DNA from: Crocinitomicaceae bacterium
GTDB lineage: Bacteria; Bacteroidota; Bacteroidia; Flavobacteriales_D; Crocinitomicaceae
DNA: 64,000 nt
Direction: 5' to 3'
Assembly: GCA_020635955.1 (NCBI GenBank)
Contig: JACJYW010000003.1
Location: 682,001-746,000 of the forward strand
In this document: positions 1 through 8,575 of the stretch, piece by piece
How the letters are laid out: each line of letters starts with the position of its first letter
How positions within the stretch are numbered: the stretch's first letter is position 1
Made by a program: the position numbers and the translations under genes
The notes under the pieces: model-generated
What the model saw: only the letters and a program-made list of their open reading frames with translations
What the model was told of the DNA's origin: nothing
Database searches by the model: none

Positions 1-946
1 TTCCATTTTTTCTAGCGGCTTCAATCACTTTTGGATTATTAGGATCCACGTAAATATTCAATTGGCTTTGCAGTAAATCATTATCAGATGAATTAGCAAC
101 TTCATGAATTTTAGAAGCATCATACAACATAACACCTAAATACCTGATTCTTCCAACACATGAATGCATACATGCCGGAGCCTGACCTGACTCAAGTCTT
201 GGATAACAAAGAATACATTTTTCAGATTTGCCGGTATGCCAGTTGTAGTATGATTTTTTATATGGACACGCTGTCACACACATTCTCCAGGCTCTACATC
301 TTTCCTGGTTGATCAAAACTACTCCATCTTCACCTCGCTTATACAAGGCACCTGAAGGACATGAAGCCACACAAGCTGGATTCAAACAGTGGTTACAGAT
401 TCTTGGCAAATAGTGAAGTGTCATTTTCTCAAGCTGGAACATAGCTTCCTGCTCGGCTCCTGAAAGCTCTTTGAAGTTGACATCATTTCTTGCGTAATCC
501 GGAGACCCACCTAAATCATCATCCCAGTTAGGACCTGATTTAATATCAATCGGTTCACCTGTGATCAGTGAAACCGCACGTCCAATTGGCTGATCATTTC
601 CTTCTGGGGCGGTAAATAGGTCACTATACTTGTAGCACCATGGATGGTAATAATCTTCCAAAACAGGCATGTTCGGGTTGTGGAAAATATTCTTTAGCCC
701 TTTCAATTTGCCAGCACCTTTAAGAACTAGCTTATCACCCTTTTTTACCCATCCTCCTTTATAAATCTCCTGATCTTCCCATTTAGTTGGGTAGCCTGTA
801 CCTGGTTTGGTTTCTACATTGTTCCACCACATGTATTCAGCACCTCTTCTATCGGTCCAAACATTTTTACATGCTACTGAGCAAGTGTGACATCCGATAC
901 ATTTATCGAGATGAAAAACCATTGAAACTTGTGCCCTGATATCCAT
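1..946 (-). CDS. narH: Respiratory nitrate reductase beta subunit NarH (3' end cut by window)
   Basis: This encodes the iron-sulfur electron-transfer subunit that passes electrons from the membrane NarI cytochrome b to NarG. I translated the leftward frame from the ATG at 946; it stays open to base 1, so about 315 of the usual roughly 500 residues are present. Ferredoxin-type cysteine clusters are visible: CIGCHTCSVAC at residues 16-26, then CNHCLNPACVASCP, CRAWRMCVTACP and CILC, the four-cluster pattern of NarH. It starts 25 bases after the narG stop, so the two are cotranscribed. narJ and narI are expected beyond the left edge but are not visible. The NarH assignment is firm from the cluster pattern and the adjacent narG. 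Confidence 0.95.
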   Translation of the reverse strand, partial: MDIRAQVSMVFHLDKCIGCHTCSVACKNVWTDRRGAEYMWWNNVETKPGTGYPTKWEDQEIYKGGWVKKGDKLVLKGAGKLKGLKNIFHNPNMPVLEDYYHPWCYKYSDLFTAPEGNDQPIGRAVSLITGEPIDIKSGPNWDDDLGGSPDYARNDVNFKELSGAEQEAMFQLEKMTLHYLPRICNHCLNPACVASCPSGALYKRGEDGVVLINQERCRAWRMCVTACPYKKSYYNWHTGKSEKCILCYPRLESGQAPACMHSCVGRIRYLGVMLYDASKIHEVANSSDNDLLQSQLNIYVDPNNPKVIEAARKNG

Positions 947-971
947 ATTATTTGATTTTAATCTGTCTTAA

Positions 972-3900
972 TTAGTATTCTACTTTGTTCATTTTTCTTA
1001 CAAGGACGTGGGTATCTCTATTTACACCAACCGGTCCCCAGTAATTAAAATGGTATGTAAACTGTCCGTAACCACCGCACATCAAATTCGGTTTGAGGTG
1101 AACCCTGGTAAATGAGTTGTTCATTCCACCCCTTCTTGGTTCACCATTTTTTCCTCGTCTGATCTGAGATTTTGGAATATTATACGTTCTTTCAACTGCG
1201 TGATAGACTATACATACGCCTTTGGGAATTCTGGCACTTACACAAGCTCTCGCCACATATACTCCATGATCGTTGTACACTTCAACGTGGTCATTGTCCT
1301 TTATTCCCAATTCTGCTGCATCTTTTTCACTCATCCAGCATGGTTCATTACCTCTTGACAATGTTAACATTCTCAATGTATCTCCATAAGTAGAGTGAAT
1401 ATGCCACTTACCATGTGGAGTAAGACAATTCAACATTTTTGCTTTACCATCATTTACTGTCTTTCTCAAATCTCCATAAGCTTCAGGAGTAGGTGATGGT
1501 TTGTAGGTTGATAAGTGTTCACCGAATGCTATGTAAGCATCATGATCAAGATAGAAATGCTGTCTACCAGTGAGAGTTCTCCATGGAACAAACATATCAA
1601 CGTTATAGGTATAGGCAGCATATGTTCTACCCTCATGCATTAATCCCGACCAAAGTGGCGAAGAATTGTATCGTTTAGGCTGAGCCTGTAGATCGCGGTA
1701 TTCAATGTTGACCTCTAGATACGGTTTACCTAATTCTGCAATTTCCTCAACGCCAATCTTTTCAGACATTGTTTTATAACATCTGTCCGCAAGGGTTCCG
1801 TTGGTAAGCGAAGACAGTTTTAATATAGCATTTATAGCCTCGGTATCATCTTTCAACGAAGGATACTCAGTACCATCATTCCATTTCTGGATATGCTGTC
1901 TGTGTTCAAGCATTTCTTCATAAATATCCTCACACATGTAGTGATTTCCATGAGCGCCCAACCCGTTTTCAGCTACACCTTTTCCTAATGAGATGAACTT
2001 ATCATAGATTTTAGTATAATCTCTCTCTTTAAAAACAATCTTATGCATTGTTTTTCCTGGAATGGCTTCGCACTCTCCTTTGAACCAGTCCTGAAGATTC
2101 GTTTGGCTAATTTCATCTTTAGAATCATGAGTTAATGGTTGATTAACTACATCTTTCCAAATACCTGGCAAATATTTAGGTGCCATCTCTTGTACCTTTT
2201 TTGCCAATCCCTGGAAGATTTGCCAATCAGTTTTTGCTTCCCAAACAGGTGGGATTGCTTCCGAAAGCGGGTGGATGAATGAGTGCATATCAGTTGAATT
2301 GATATCCGCCTTTTCATACCATGATGCCGTTGGTAGAACAATATCCGAATACAATGCAGAAGTATCCATCCTGAAGTTGATATCGATTACAAGGTCCATT
2401 TTACCTCTGGCACCTTCTTTTTTAAATTCGATATCCTCAACAATTTCGCCTGCAACTTCATCTGCAATTTTGTTTGTATGCGTACCCAAATAATGATCTA
2501 AGAAATACTCATGTCCTTTTGCCGAAGTACCAATGGCATTTCCTCTCCAAATGAACCAAACTCTTGGAAAGTTCACCTCTTCATCAGGTTGTACAACCGA
2601 GTGTTTCAAATCTCCTGATTTAAGTTGCTTAACTATATAATCTCGTTTTTCGTCATCAGTATTGCATCCAGCAGCCTCCGCATCTTTTACAATTTCAAAG
2701 TTGCTTTTGTTATACTGAGGATAATATGGCATCCATCCATTTCTCACAGCCATTACACACCAGTCGGCTGAGTGCATATTGGCAATTTTATTGTCTGGAG
2801 AGCTGTTATAGTATTTTTGATTACCATCATATCTCCATTGACTAGAATTGATGTAATGCCATATAGGACCCTGTTGTAATCTAGGTGATGTTCCCCAATC
2901 TTTAGAACTCATAATTGTTGACCATGAATCCATTGGAGCCAATTTCTCCTGGCCAACATAGTGGTTCATACCACCTCCGTTTTTACCATTACATCCGGTA
3001 AGCATCTGCGCCATGATAGCCGCACGATACATCAGGTTATTATGGAACCAGTGGTTGATTGCTGCGCCAACGATCACCATACAGGCACCTTCTGTAGCTT
3101 CAGCTGTAGTTGCCCATTCTCTTGCAAGCTGAATCACTTCTTTTCTACCAATTCCGGTAAAAATTTCCTGCCAAGCTGGAGTATAAGCTTGATCCTTGTC
3201 ATCATATGAAGATGGATAAGCTCCTTCAAGTCCTCTGCCAACTCCATACTGAGCCATGGTAACATCATAGATCGTAGTTACCGGAATCTTCTCTCCATCA
3301 TTGGTAGTGATGTATCTTACAGGGACTCCTCTCATTACTTTCTGATCAAGGCCAAACTCCGTGAATTCAACTTGTAATACATCTTCTTTTGAATCAATAA
3401 GTGTCAAAACCGGATCGTATTCTTTTCCTGTTTCACCATCATTGAACTTCAAATTCCATTTACCTTTTTCATCCTGCCATCTGTAACCTGATGTTCCCAT
3501 AGGAGAAACCAATCCTCCTGATTTAGAATCGAAGTTCAAGAACTTCCAATCACCATTCTCTGCACTTTTAAAATTCGAAACTTCATTAGCCCGAACCATT
3601 CTGCCTGGCATATATTTATCACCCTCTTTATTCAATTTGATCAAGAAAGGACAATCCGTAAATCTTTTCACGTAGTCAATGAAGTAAGGAACTTGCCTAT
3701 CTACGTGGAATTCTTGCAGGATCACATGAGTAACGGCCATCCAGAAAGCACCATCAGAACCTTGGTGAACAGGAATCCATTGGTCAGCATGTTTTGCCAC
3801 CATACTAAAGTCAGGAGACATAACCACTGTTTTAGTTCCGTTGTGTCTTGCTTCAGAAAAGAAGTGGATATCGGGTGTTCTGGTCATTCCCAAGTTAGCA

Positions 3901-4613
3901 CCCATTGACACAATGAACTTAGATTTATACCAATCGGCAGATTCACAAACATCAGTTTGCTCTCCCCAAATTTCAGGGAATGCGTTTGGTAAGTCACAAT
4001 ACCAATCATAAAAACTCAAGTTCACACCTCCCATGAGCTGCAGATATCTTGCTCCGGAAGCATAACTTAACATACTCATTGCCGGGATTGGAGAGAATCC
4101 AATCAAACGATCCGCACCGTATTTTTGAACTGTATAAATATTGGAAGCAGCAATCAACTCCGTCACTTCATCCCAATGAACTCTCCTAAATCCACCTTTA
4201 CCTCTGGCATTTTGATATCGTTTTCTACTATTAGGACTTGCCTGCAGATTTGCCCACGCCTGTACAGGATCTCCTCCGGCTTTTTCTTTCTCTTCTCTAA
4301 AAAGATCAATTAATGCACCTCTAACAATAGGATACTTTACCCTAATCGGGCTATACAAATACCATGAATAAGAAATCCCTCTCTGACATCCTCTTGGTTC
4401 ATAAGGTGGAACCTCTTTGTTAAATTGCGGATAATCCAACTGCTGTAATTCCCATACGACAATACCATCTTTAACATGAATTGCCCATGAGCACCCTCCC
4501 GTACAGTTAACGCCATGCGTACTTCGCACAACTTTGTCATATTGCCATCTGTTGCGATAAAACTCTTCCCATTTTCGGGTTTTAGGTGATATTATATCTT
4601 CGATCCAACTCAT
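972..4613 (-). CDS. narG: Respiratory nitrate reductase alpha subunit NarG
   Basis: This is the molybdenum bis-MGD catalytic subunit that reduces nitrate to nitrite on the cytoplasmic side of the membrane. At 1213 residues it is close to the usual length of about 1250. The N-terminus carries the FS0 [4Fe-4S] ligand set His33, Cys37, Cys41 and Cys76 (STHGVNCTGGC, then EPRGCQRG). The segment YDWYCDLP at residues 202-209 contains the aspartate region that binds molybdenum in known NarG. No twin-arginine signal is seen, which fits a cytoplasm-facing enzyme. It lies between a cytochrome c gene and narH in one leftward operon. MoeB and MoaE, encoded just upstream on the other strand, would serve its cofactor. 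Confidence 0.97.
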   Translation of the reverse strand: MSWIEDIISPKTRKWEEFYRNRWQYDKVVRSTHGVNCTGGCSWAIHVKDGIVVWELQQLDYPQFNKEVPPYEPRGCQRGISYSWYLYSPIRVKYPIVRGALIDLFREEKEKAGGDPVQAWANLQASPNSRKRYQNARGKGGFRRVHWDEVTELIAASNIYTVQKYGADRLIGFSPIPAMSMLSYASGARYLQLMGGVNLSFYDWYCDLPNAFPEIWGEQTDVCESADWYKSKFIVSMGANLGMTRTPDIHFFSEARHNGTKTVVMSPDFSMVAKHADQWIPVHQGSDGAFWMAVTHVILQEFHVDRQVPYFIDYVKRFTDCPFLIKLNKEGDKYMPGRMVRANEVSNFKSAENGDWKFLNFDSKSGGLVSPMGTSGYRWQDEKGKWNLKFNDGETGKEYDPVLTLIDSKEDVLQVEFTEFGLDQKVMRGVPVRYITTNDGEKIPVTTIYDVTMAQYGVGRGLEGAYPSSYDDKDQAYTPAWQEIFTGIGRKEVIQLAREWATTAEATEGACMVIVGAAINHWFHNNLMYRAAIMAQMLTGCNGKNGGGMNHYVGQEKLAPMDSWSTIMSSKDWGTSPRLQQGPIWHYINSSQWRYDGNQKYYNSSPDNKIANMHSADWCVMAVRNGWMPYYPQYNKSNFEIVKDAEAAGCNTDDEKRDYIVKQLKSGDLKHSVVQPDEEVNFPRVWFIWRGNAIGTSAKGHEYFLDHYLGTHTNKIADEVAGEIVEDIEFKKEGARGKMDLVIDINFRMDTSALYSDIVLPTASWYEKADINSTDMHSFIHPLSEAIPPVWEAKTDWQIFQGLAKKVQEMAPKYLPGIWKDVVNQPLTHDSKDEISQTNLQDWFKGECEAIPGKTMHKIVFKERDYTKIYDKFISLGKGVAENGLGAHGNHYMCEDIYEEMLEHRQHIQKWNDGTEYPSLKDDTEAINAILKLSSLTNGTLADRCYKTMSEKIGVEEIAELGKPYLEVNIEYRDLQAQPKRYNSSPLWSGLMHEGRTYAAYTYNVDMFVPWRTLTGRQHFYLDHDAYIAFGEHLSTYKPSPTPEAYGDLRKTVNDGKAKMLNCLTPHGKWHIHSTYGDTLRMLTLSRGNEPCWMSEKDAAELGIKDNDHVEVYNDHGVYVARACVSARIPKGVCIVYHAVERTYNIPKSQIRRGKNGEPRRGGMNNSFTRVHLKPNLMCGGYGQFTYHFNYWGPVGVNRDTHVLVRKMNKVEY

Positions 4614-4641
4614 AATTGTTGTGTATTTGTGTTCTTAATGT

Positions 4642-5295
4642 TTAAAATTTTGCGTCCCAAGCTTTTCTTTGTCGGTTAAAAATGGCCTGTTTTGTCATCC
4701 TTCTTTTTCTTTTCATCCAAAGAATCTGAATCAATCCCAAAATAACCAGCAGACCAAATCCTCCTCCGAAATAAAACAGCTCAACACCTTTATCAGCAAT
4801 TGCTTCACTTGGTTTATTCTCATATGTTTCTCTGAAAAATGCTGTAAGATCCATTCGCTCTTGTTCAGACAATGGATTATTAGAGTATGATGATGCCATT
4901 GCAGGAAAAGGTGGGGCCATCAACCAACCGATCAAACCGTCACCCAAACGTTCGTAGACATCTGTGAGATCTTTCGCAAACAGTCCGCCAGGAATGACAC
5001 CTTCTGCATTAACGTTGTGACAAACCACACAAGCCGGACCGCCTTCTTTGAATCTTGTTCCACCTTGAAAAAGTGCTTTTCCATTTTCAGCATTGGCAAT
5101 AAGAGGCACAACTTCTTCAACTGTATCTGACTCGATTATTTCTGCTTTTTCGTCAACGTCTTCAACTACAATAGTATCGGTCTCTACCGAAGCACTATCC
5201 ACATCATCTTGACCGTATAACTGCAGTGAACAAAAAAGAGCCACCACAACTATCGCGACTTGTCTTAATCCTTCTTGGAACTTAGGTCGTTTCAT
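4642..5295 (-). CDS. Membrane-anchored monoheme cytochrome c of the nar operon
   Basis: This 217-residue protein is probably an electron donor or linker of the nitrate reductase chain on the periplasmic side. It has an N-terminal signal segment (residues about 10-28), an acidic linker rich in Asp, Glu and Val (30-65), one heme-binding motif CVVCH at residues 89-93, a likely axial Met133 in the PPFPAMASSY segment, and a C-terminal membrane helix at about 173-194 followed by a basic tail (MKRKRR). It is the first gene of the leftward operon and ends 28 bases before narG. A cytochrome c encoded with nar genes recalls NarC of Thermus, but this one has a single heme, so orthology is not claimed. 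Confidence 0.85.
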   Translation of the reverse strand: MKRPKFQEGLRQVAIVVVALFCSLQLYGQDDVDSASVETDTIVVEDVDEKAEIIESDTVEEVVPLIANAENGKALFQGGTRFKEGGPACVVCHNVNAEGVIPGGLFAKDLTDVYERLGDGLIGWLMAPPFPAMASSYSNNPLSEQERMDLTAFFRETYENKPSEAIADKGVELFYFGGGFGLLVILGLIQILWMKRKRRMTKQAIFNRQRKAWDAKF

Positions 5296-5367
5296 ATTTA
5301 GTTTCGATTAAATTGATATCTAGTTATATTCTGTAACAAATCTGTCTCTATTTCTTCGTTGAGAAAA

Positions 5368-5400
5368 TGATATAAATCATAATACGCATGAATAATATCA
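5368..5400. promoter_or_regulatory. FNR/CRP-type palindromes before the nar operon
   Basis: The palindrome ATGATATAAATCAT (core TGAT-N4-ATCA at 5368-5379) lies 73 bases upstream of the cytochrome c start and between it and moeB. A weaker copy, TGAA-TAAT-ATCA, follows at 5389-5400. The core resembles the FNR/DNR consensus TTGAT-N4-ATCAA. The same 14-mer, reverse complemented, recurs at 10135-10148, which makes chance less likely. Control by an FNR-, DNR- or HcpR-type regulator is inference. Confidence 0.6.
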
Positions 5401-5492
5401 GTTTTTATTTAACTACTTGTAAACAAGTGTTCTACGAAAGACGTATAACTGATTTTATATAGATGATTTAAAGTAATGGGAAATTTTCCTTT

Positions 5493-5500
5493 TATCTTTG
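5493..5500 (+). promoter_or_regulatory. Bacteroidota -7 promoter box of moeB
   Basis: TATCTTTG matches the Bacteroidota -7 consensus TAnnTTTG. It ends 10 bases before the moeB ATG, implying a very short leader. No clear -33 TTTG at the expected distance is seen. Confidence 0.5.
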
Positions 5501-5510
5501 TAGGGTTCTT

Positions 5511-6611
5511 ATGAAGAGTTTGACAGAAGAAGAATATCGAAGGTACTCCAGGCACATTCAGCTTTCAGAGCTGGGATTAGAAGGGCAGGAGAAGCTAAAA
5601 CACTCTAGTGTATTGGTGATTGGAGCAGGTGGTTTAGGATGTCCAATCCTGCTTTATTTGTCTGCGGCGGGAGTAGGTCATATTGGAATTATTGATTTTG
5701 ATGTTGTTGAAGAAAGCAATCTACAAAGACAAATACTCTTTGATACAAATGATTTAAATCGTAAAAAGGCAGAAGTCGTAAAAGAGAAATTATGTAAAAA
5801 GAACCCTTTCATTGAAGTTTCAATTTATGCATTTGAGTTGACCAATAAAAATGCTCTTTCTCTTTTCAGCGAATACGATATTATCATAGATGGAACAGAC
5901 AATTTCAGCACAAGGTATTTGATAAATGACGCTTGTGCTCTTCTTTCAAAGCCACTAGTTTATGGTGCAATTCACAAATTTGAAGGACAAGTTTCAGTTT
6001 TCAATTATAAAGAAGGGCCCACCTATCGTTGCTTATTTCCAGATCCACCTTCGTTAAAAACTGCTCCTTCTTGTTCAGATGTTGGCGTTCTTGGAATTCT
6101 TCCGGGGATCATTGGTTTATATCAGGGAATGGAAGCTGTCAAAATAATTTTGGCGTCTGAACATATTCTGTCGGGAAAGGTATTGGTCGTTAATATGTTG
6201 ACAACAACACATTTCAAAATAGAATTGAAAAAAACTTCAAAGCTTGAAAACTATGGCATAAAATCAACAGATGATTATTTGGTTTTTGACTACCCAGCGT
6301 ACTGTAATATGAAAAGTCAGGAAACTGAAGATATTGCATCCCTCACCATGGAAGAATTTAATGAAGTAAAAATGGTGAGCATTATTTTGGATGTCAGAGA
6401 AAGCTGGGAGGTACCCAGAGCTGAAGGCAAAAGAATCATTGAAGCACCTTTAAATGACATTGATCAATTCGTTGACCAGATACCATTAGATGAGCAGGTC
6501 ATAGTAATATGTCAAAAAGGCTCAAGAAGTCTAAAAGCGATTAGGTATTTACAAGAACATTACAATTTCAATAACTTGGTCAACTTAAAAGGAGGAATAA
6601 GAAATGGATAA
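5511..6611 (+). CDS. moeB: Molybdopterin-synthase adenylyltransferase MoeB with C-terminal rhodanese domain
   Basis: This enzyme adenylates the C-terminus of the sulfur carrier MoaD and helps sulfurate it during molybdopterin synthesis. The N-terminal ThiF/E1-like Rossmann fold shows GAGGLG at residues 38-43 and the IIDFDVVEESNLQRQ segment. The C-terminal roughly 90 residues form a rhodanese domain with a potential persulfide Cys334 in the loop CQKGSRS. In the metal-binding stretch only one cysteine of the usual CxxC is present (TYRCLFP), so that zinc site may be altered. It overlaps moaE by 8 bases and diverges from the nar operon. A ThiF-type role in thiamine synthesis is less likely because moaE follows directly. 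Confidence 0.88.
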   Translation: MKSLTEEEYRRYSRHIQLSELGLEGQEKLKHSSVLVIGAGGLGCPILLYLSAAGVGHIGIIDFDVVEESNLQRQILFDTNDLNRKKAEVVKEKLCKKNPFIEVSIYAFELTNKNALSLFSEYDIIIDGTDNFSTRYLINDACALLSKPLVYGAIHKFEGQVSVFNYKEGPTYRCLFPDPPSLKTAPSCSDVGVLGILPGIIGLYQGMEAVKIILASEHILSGKVLVVNMLTTTHFKIELKKTSKLENYGIKSTDDYLVFDYPAYCNMKSQETEDIASLTMEEFNEVKMVSIILDVRESWEVPRAEGKRIIEAPLNDIDQFVDQIPLDEQVIVICQKGSRSLKAIRYLQEHYNFNNLVNLKGGIRNG

Positions 6612-7047
6612 AAAAAAGAAGTCTGTTTTTGTAAATGGTTCAATTAGTGTCGATAAGATTGCGACTTCAATCGGTCACCATCAACACAAATATGATATTG
6701 GTGCGCATGACATTTTTTTGGGTCAAGTAAGAGCTGATGAAATAGACGGTAAAACTGTGACAGGAATCGATTACTCAGCGTATGCAGAGATGGCCGAAGA
6801 GGTGTTTTATAAAATACGTGAAGCGGCTTTTGAAAAATATGATTTGATCTGCATGCATATCTACCATAGTCTTGGACTTGTGAAAACTGGGGAGTTTTCT
6901 CTATTTGTATTTACTTCTTCCAAACACCGAGAAGATGCTATGGAGGCTTGTCGCTTTGTCGTGGAAGCTATAAAAAAGGATGTACCGGTTTTTGGTAAGG
7001 AGATGTTTGAAGATAATACCCATGTCTGGAAAGAGAACAATGCATAA
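6604..7047 (+). CDS. moaE: Molybdopterin synthase catalytic subunit MoaE
   Basis: This is the large subunit of molybdopterin synthase, which inserts two sulfurs from MoaD thiocarboxylate into precursor Z. At 147 residues it has the family length. The segment KHREDAMEACRFVVEAIK followed by VPVFGKEMFED matches the conserved active-site region with its two lysines, and the IYHSLGLVKTGE strand is also typical. It overlaps the end of moeB, so the two are translationally linked. The partner moaD is not in the window. Its position beside nar supports a role in supplying cofactor to NarG. Confidence 0.9.
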   Translation: MDKKKKSVFVNGSISVDKIATSIGHHQHKYDIGAHDIFLGQVRADEIDGKTVTGIDYSAYAEMAEEVFYKIREAAFEKYDLICMHIYHSLGLVKTGEFSLFVFTSSKHREDAMEACRFVVEAIKKDVPVFGKEMFEDNTHVWKENNA

Positions 7048-7112
7048 TATATTGCAGTTGAACAACTGAAGATTTTTCACAAAATTTTGGATCTCAAATA
7101 ATCATCTACATT

Positions 7113-7458
7113 TTAAAATTTATAATCTGGATATTCTCTGATAAACTTCTCAGAAATGTTCCCACTCATTAATGGTCGTGCAGCAGCCTGTCCAAGATCT
7201 TTGGTCCAGGCACCTTCAACCGTACATTTGTGATCAGGTAAATAGCTCAATACTTTATCTACCAATTGAACTCGGATCATGAAATCAGTACTGCCAATAT
7301 GATAGATCCCTGATTTCTTGTCTTCAGCCAAAAGAGTTGAAGCCTGGGCAACATCCATTGCACAAACTGGAGTGACATACTGATCTTGTGGTAGACGCTT
7401 GGTCCATTCTCTGCCATCTTTCAGATCATTGATGATTCTGATGATGAAATAATAAAAT
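7113..7458 (-). pseudogene. Decayed C-terminal remnant of an RmlD-like sugar-nucleotide reductase
   Basis: An open frame of about 115 codons without a proper start reads as the C-terminal third of an extended short-chain reductase. The recognisable pieces are IIRIINDLKDGREWTK, YVTPVCAMDVA, a SGIYHIGS strand and AARPLMSGNISEKF near the end, the layout of RmlD-type dTDP-4-dehydrorhamnose reductases. Upstream of the first of these codons the frame hits a stop and no Rossmann half follows. An ATG at 7358 would give only 81 residues lacking the NAD-binding fold. I therefore read it as a truncated, probably non-functional remnant lying between moaE and the DAHP synthase gene. Confidence 0.65.
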
Positions 7459-7506
7459 AATTACTACACTTATTTTTATGGATGGTTTTAACGAGTCAAA
7501 GTTGAT

Positions 7507-8571
7507 TTAATGAGATGCTGTATTACCCTCAATTTGTACTCGTACAGATTCCTTATGAATTAATTCGAGTAAATCTTTGACAAAATCTGAACTCAAGCCT
7601 TTTTCAGAACCCTTAACTGTCCGTGTTTCAAGAATTTTTTTCCAACGATTTAATTGCAACACCGAAATGTTACTCTTGTTTTTGATTCTTCCAATCTCTT
7701 TGATAAGATTAAGACGGTTATAGATTATGTCTATCAACTGCATGTCTATGTCATCAATAGCTGATCTTAATTGCTCAATCTGAACGAGTTCACCATTCTT
7801 TAATGATGACTTTTTATATTTCAACTGAGACAGCATTAGTTTCAATTCGTCTGGTGTAATTTGTTGGTCAGCATCACTTAATGCTGAACTGGGATTAAAG
7901 TGACTTTCAATCATTAACCCTTTAAAATTCAAGTCCATAGCAAACTGTGATACTGATGGTAGCAATTCGCGGTTCCCACAAATATGAGAAGGATCGCAAA
8001 AAATATCCAGGTCTGGAAACAATCTTTGCAATTCGATTGGAATTTCCCAGAAAGGAACATTTCTGAAAGGAGAATCATTATGGGCAGCGAACCCTCTATG
8101 AATAGCTGCGATCTTATAACTTCCGGATTGATAAATGCGTTCAATAGCCCCTACCCATAAGGAAAGGTCCCTGAATATAGGATTTTTTATCATTACCGGA
8201 ATTTTTGTTCCCTTCAATGCGTCGGCAATTTCCTGAACTGAAAAAGGATTCACCGTAGTCCTTGCTCCAATCCATAAAATGTCTATGTCATGTTTTAGCG
8301 CGTGTTCTACATGTTGAGCATTTGCTACTTCTATTGTAACAGGAATATTAAATTTTTTTTTGATTTGTTGGAGCCAAGGTAAAGCAATCGCCCCTTTACC
8401 TTCAAAAGAATTAGGTCTTGTGCGAGGTTTCCAAATACCAGCCCTGAAGGCGGATAAATTACAATTTTCAATCAAACCCTTTGCTGTTATGAACAACTGT
8501 TCTTCGGTCTCGGCACTGCAGGGTCCTGAAATTATTACAGGATGATGCTCATTGTTGAAAATAGATTCCAT
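7507..8571 (-). CDS. Bifunctional DAHP synthase / chorismate mutase
   Basis: This joins the first step of aromatic amino acid synthesis, condensing phosphoenolpyruvate with erythrose 4-phosphate, to chorismate mutase. Residues 1-255 match the KDO8P-synthase-like type I-beta DAHP synthase fold, with GPCSAETEEQ near residue 16, GIWKPRTRPNSFEG, and the metal-site stretch CDPSHICGNRE. Residues about 260-350 are an AroQ-type chorismate mutase helix bundle (LRSAIDDIDMQLIDII and a downstream KESVRVQ helix). At 354 residues it has the length of the fused Bacteroidota enzymes. It lies 4 bases downstream of the U32 gene and may share its transcript, though no functional link is obvious. Confidence 0.92.
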   Translation of the reverse strand: MESIFNNEHHPVIISGPCSAETEEQLFITAKGLIENCNLSAFRAGIWKPRTRPNSFEGKGAIALPWLQQIKKKFNIPVTIEVANAQHVEHALKHDIDILWIGARTTVNPFSVQEIADALKGTKIPVMIKNPIFRDLSLWVGAIERIYQSGSYKIAAIHRGFAAHNDSPFRNVPFWEIPIELQRLFPDLDIFCDPSHICGNRELLPSVSQFAMDLNFKGLMIESHFNPSSALSDADQQITPDELKLMLSQLKYKKSSLKNGELVQIEQLRSAIDDIDMQLIDIIYNRLNLIKEIGRIKNKSNISVLQLNRWKKILETRTVKGSEKGLSSDFVKDLLELIHKESVRVQIEGNTASH

Positions 8572-8575
8572 AATT

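Noticed and set aside
972..4613. Opposite-strand frames of 60-90 codons inside narG, the RND pumps and other large genes
   Set aside because: They are shadows of strongly coding frames, with no motifs or start context of their own.
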